From the NCBI RefSeq assembly GCF_002078875.1, contig NC_034412.1, forward strand, positions 26,940,005 to 27,004,004: a stretch of 64,000 nucleotides of DNA. The letters run 5' to 3'. This document shows positions 63,501 through 64,000 of the stretch, one piece after another. Below the pieces are notes generated by a model, which searched no databases, had not been told where the DNA came from, and saw only the letters and a program-made list of their open reading frames with translations. How positions within the stretch are numbered: the stretch's first letter is position 1; every line of letters starts with the position of its first letter. The position numbers were made by a program, and so were the translations under genes. This stretch comes from Numida meleagris. Lineage: Eukaryota; Chordata; Aves; Galliformes; Numididae.

Positions 63501-64000
63501 CCATACTAACTTTAAAGGAAATTATTAAATCACATCCTTTTCCAGAATTAAAATGTCTTTATTTTAGTTGAGTCATTTCTACTCTTCAGATTATGATAGG
63601 AAACTTTGTTCCTATCCAATAAGGAGTTTGTACATTTTTTACATTACCCTCTTGTGGCTCTCAGGGTAGAGCTGTGGTTCCTTTGCAGGCATGTTCTTTC
63701 ATTTTCATATATTTGATCTAAAAATGCTCCAGCTGATTCCTTGTTTGATTATACTTGCTAAAGAGTGAGCTTTTTTGTTGTTCTTGTTGTTTGTTTGTTT
63801 TGCTCTGTAGTTTTCAAAAACTGAAAGGGAAAAACAAGTAACAAAAAAAAACCAAGGCTGCCAGACTCAGGGCTTGCAGACTAAACAGAACCATCAATAG
63901 TAACCATAAAATACTAGATGGAAGTCATAGAAAGGCATCACACAGAACAAATAATGTGAAAGTAATTGTTACTTTTTTAGGGGTACTATACTGATATATA
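60581..64000. other. No gene seen
   Basis: About 3.4 kb of AT-rich unique sequence to the window edge, with an A-rich run near 61719-61731 and a GTT/GTTT low-complexity tract at about 63773-63800. ORFs 61221-61532 and 62397-62579 (minus) have no recognised domain. Confidence 0.5.

Overview
The window reads as vertebrate nuclear DNA from a bird, most likely a galliform close to chicken. It is AT-rich and CpG-poor, and it contains seven CR1 LINE copies. The best-preserved of these end in the avian octamer repeat (ATTCTATG)n. It also holds solo LTRs of avian endogenous-retrovirus type and two deleted mariner elements of the chicken Galluhop type. I see no bacterial operon, CRISPR array, rRNA or tRNA, and no host protein-coding gene I can defend. 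Nearly all open frames are short chance ORFs or belong to transposons. It is best described as a gene-poor intergenic or long-intron segment.

Layout. 1-4544 is a nearly full-length sense CR1 LINE. It has a 5' leader, ORF1 (zinc-finger-like, coiled coil, esterase), ORF2 (endonuclease plus reverse transcriptase, broken by two frameshifts and three stops) and an octamer tail. 5545-8480 holds an old CR1 piece, an LTR-like repeat, a deleted mariner and another CR1 fragment. 11302-12585 is an antisense, 5'-truncated CR1 with RT remnants. 13857-14201 is an antisense solo LTR of alpharetrovirus-like layout, flanked by a perfect 6-bp target duplication. 17811-18324 is an antisense ERVL-like solo LTR with a perfect 5-bp duplication and a G-quadruplex motif. 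18330-41260 is mostly unique AT-rich sequence with microsatellites, a 100-bp CR1 tail (27044) and a degraded LTR (30965-31505). 40049-40106 is a weak exon candidate.

41261-45005 carries a second member of the 31-kb LTR family, and an antisense relative of the 6.1-kb LTR-like repeat. 49678-50509 contains a diverged 68-bp duplication whose second copy lies between 19-bp direct repeats. 55517-60580 holds two antisense CR1 fragments, a short CpG-rich LTR candidate and a second mariner in the opposite orientation to the first.

The genes here are dead or decaying retroelement genes and do not form a pathway. The most informative observations are: the two exactly bounded solo LTRs; two mariner copies that kept both ends but lost the transposase core at different breakpoints; and the templated-looking 68-bp local duplication. 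I found no convincing new biological system.
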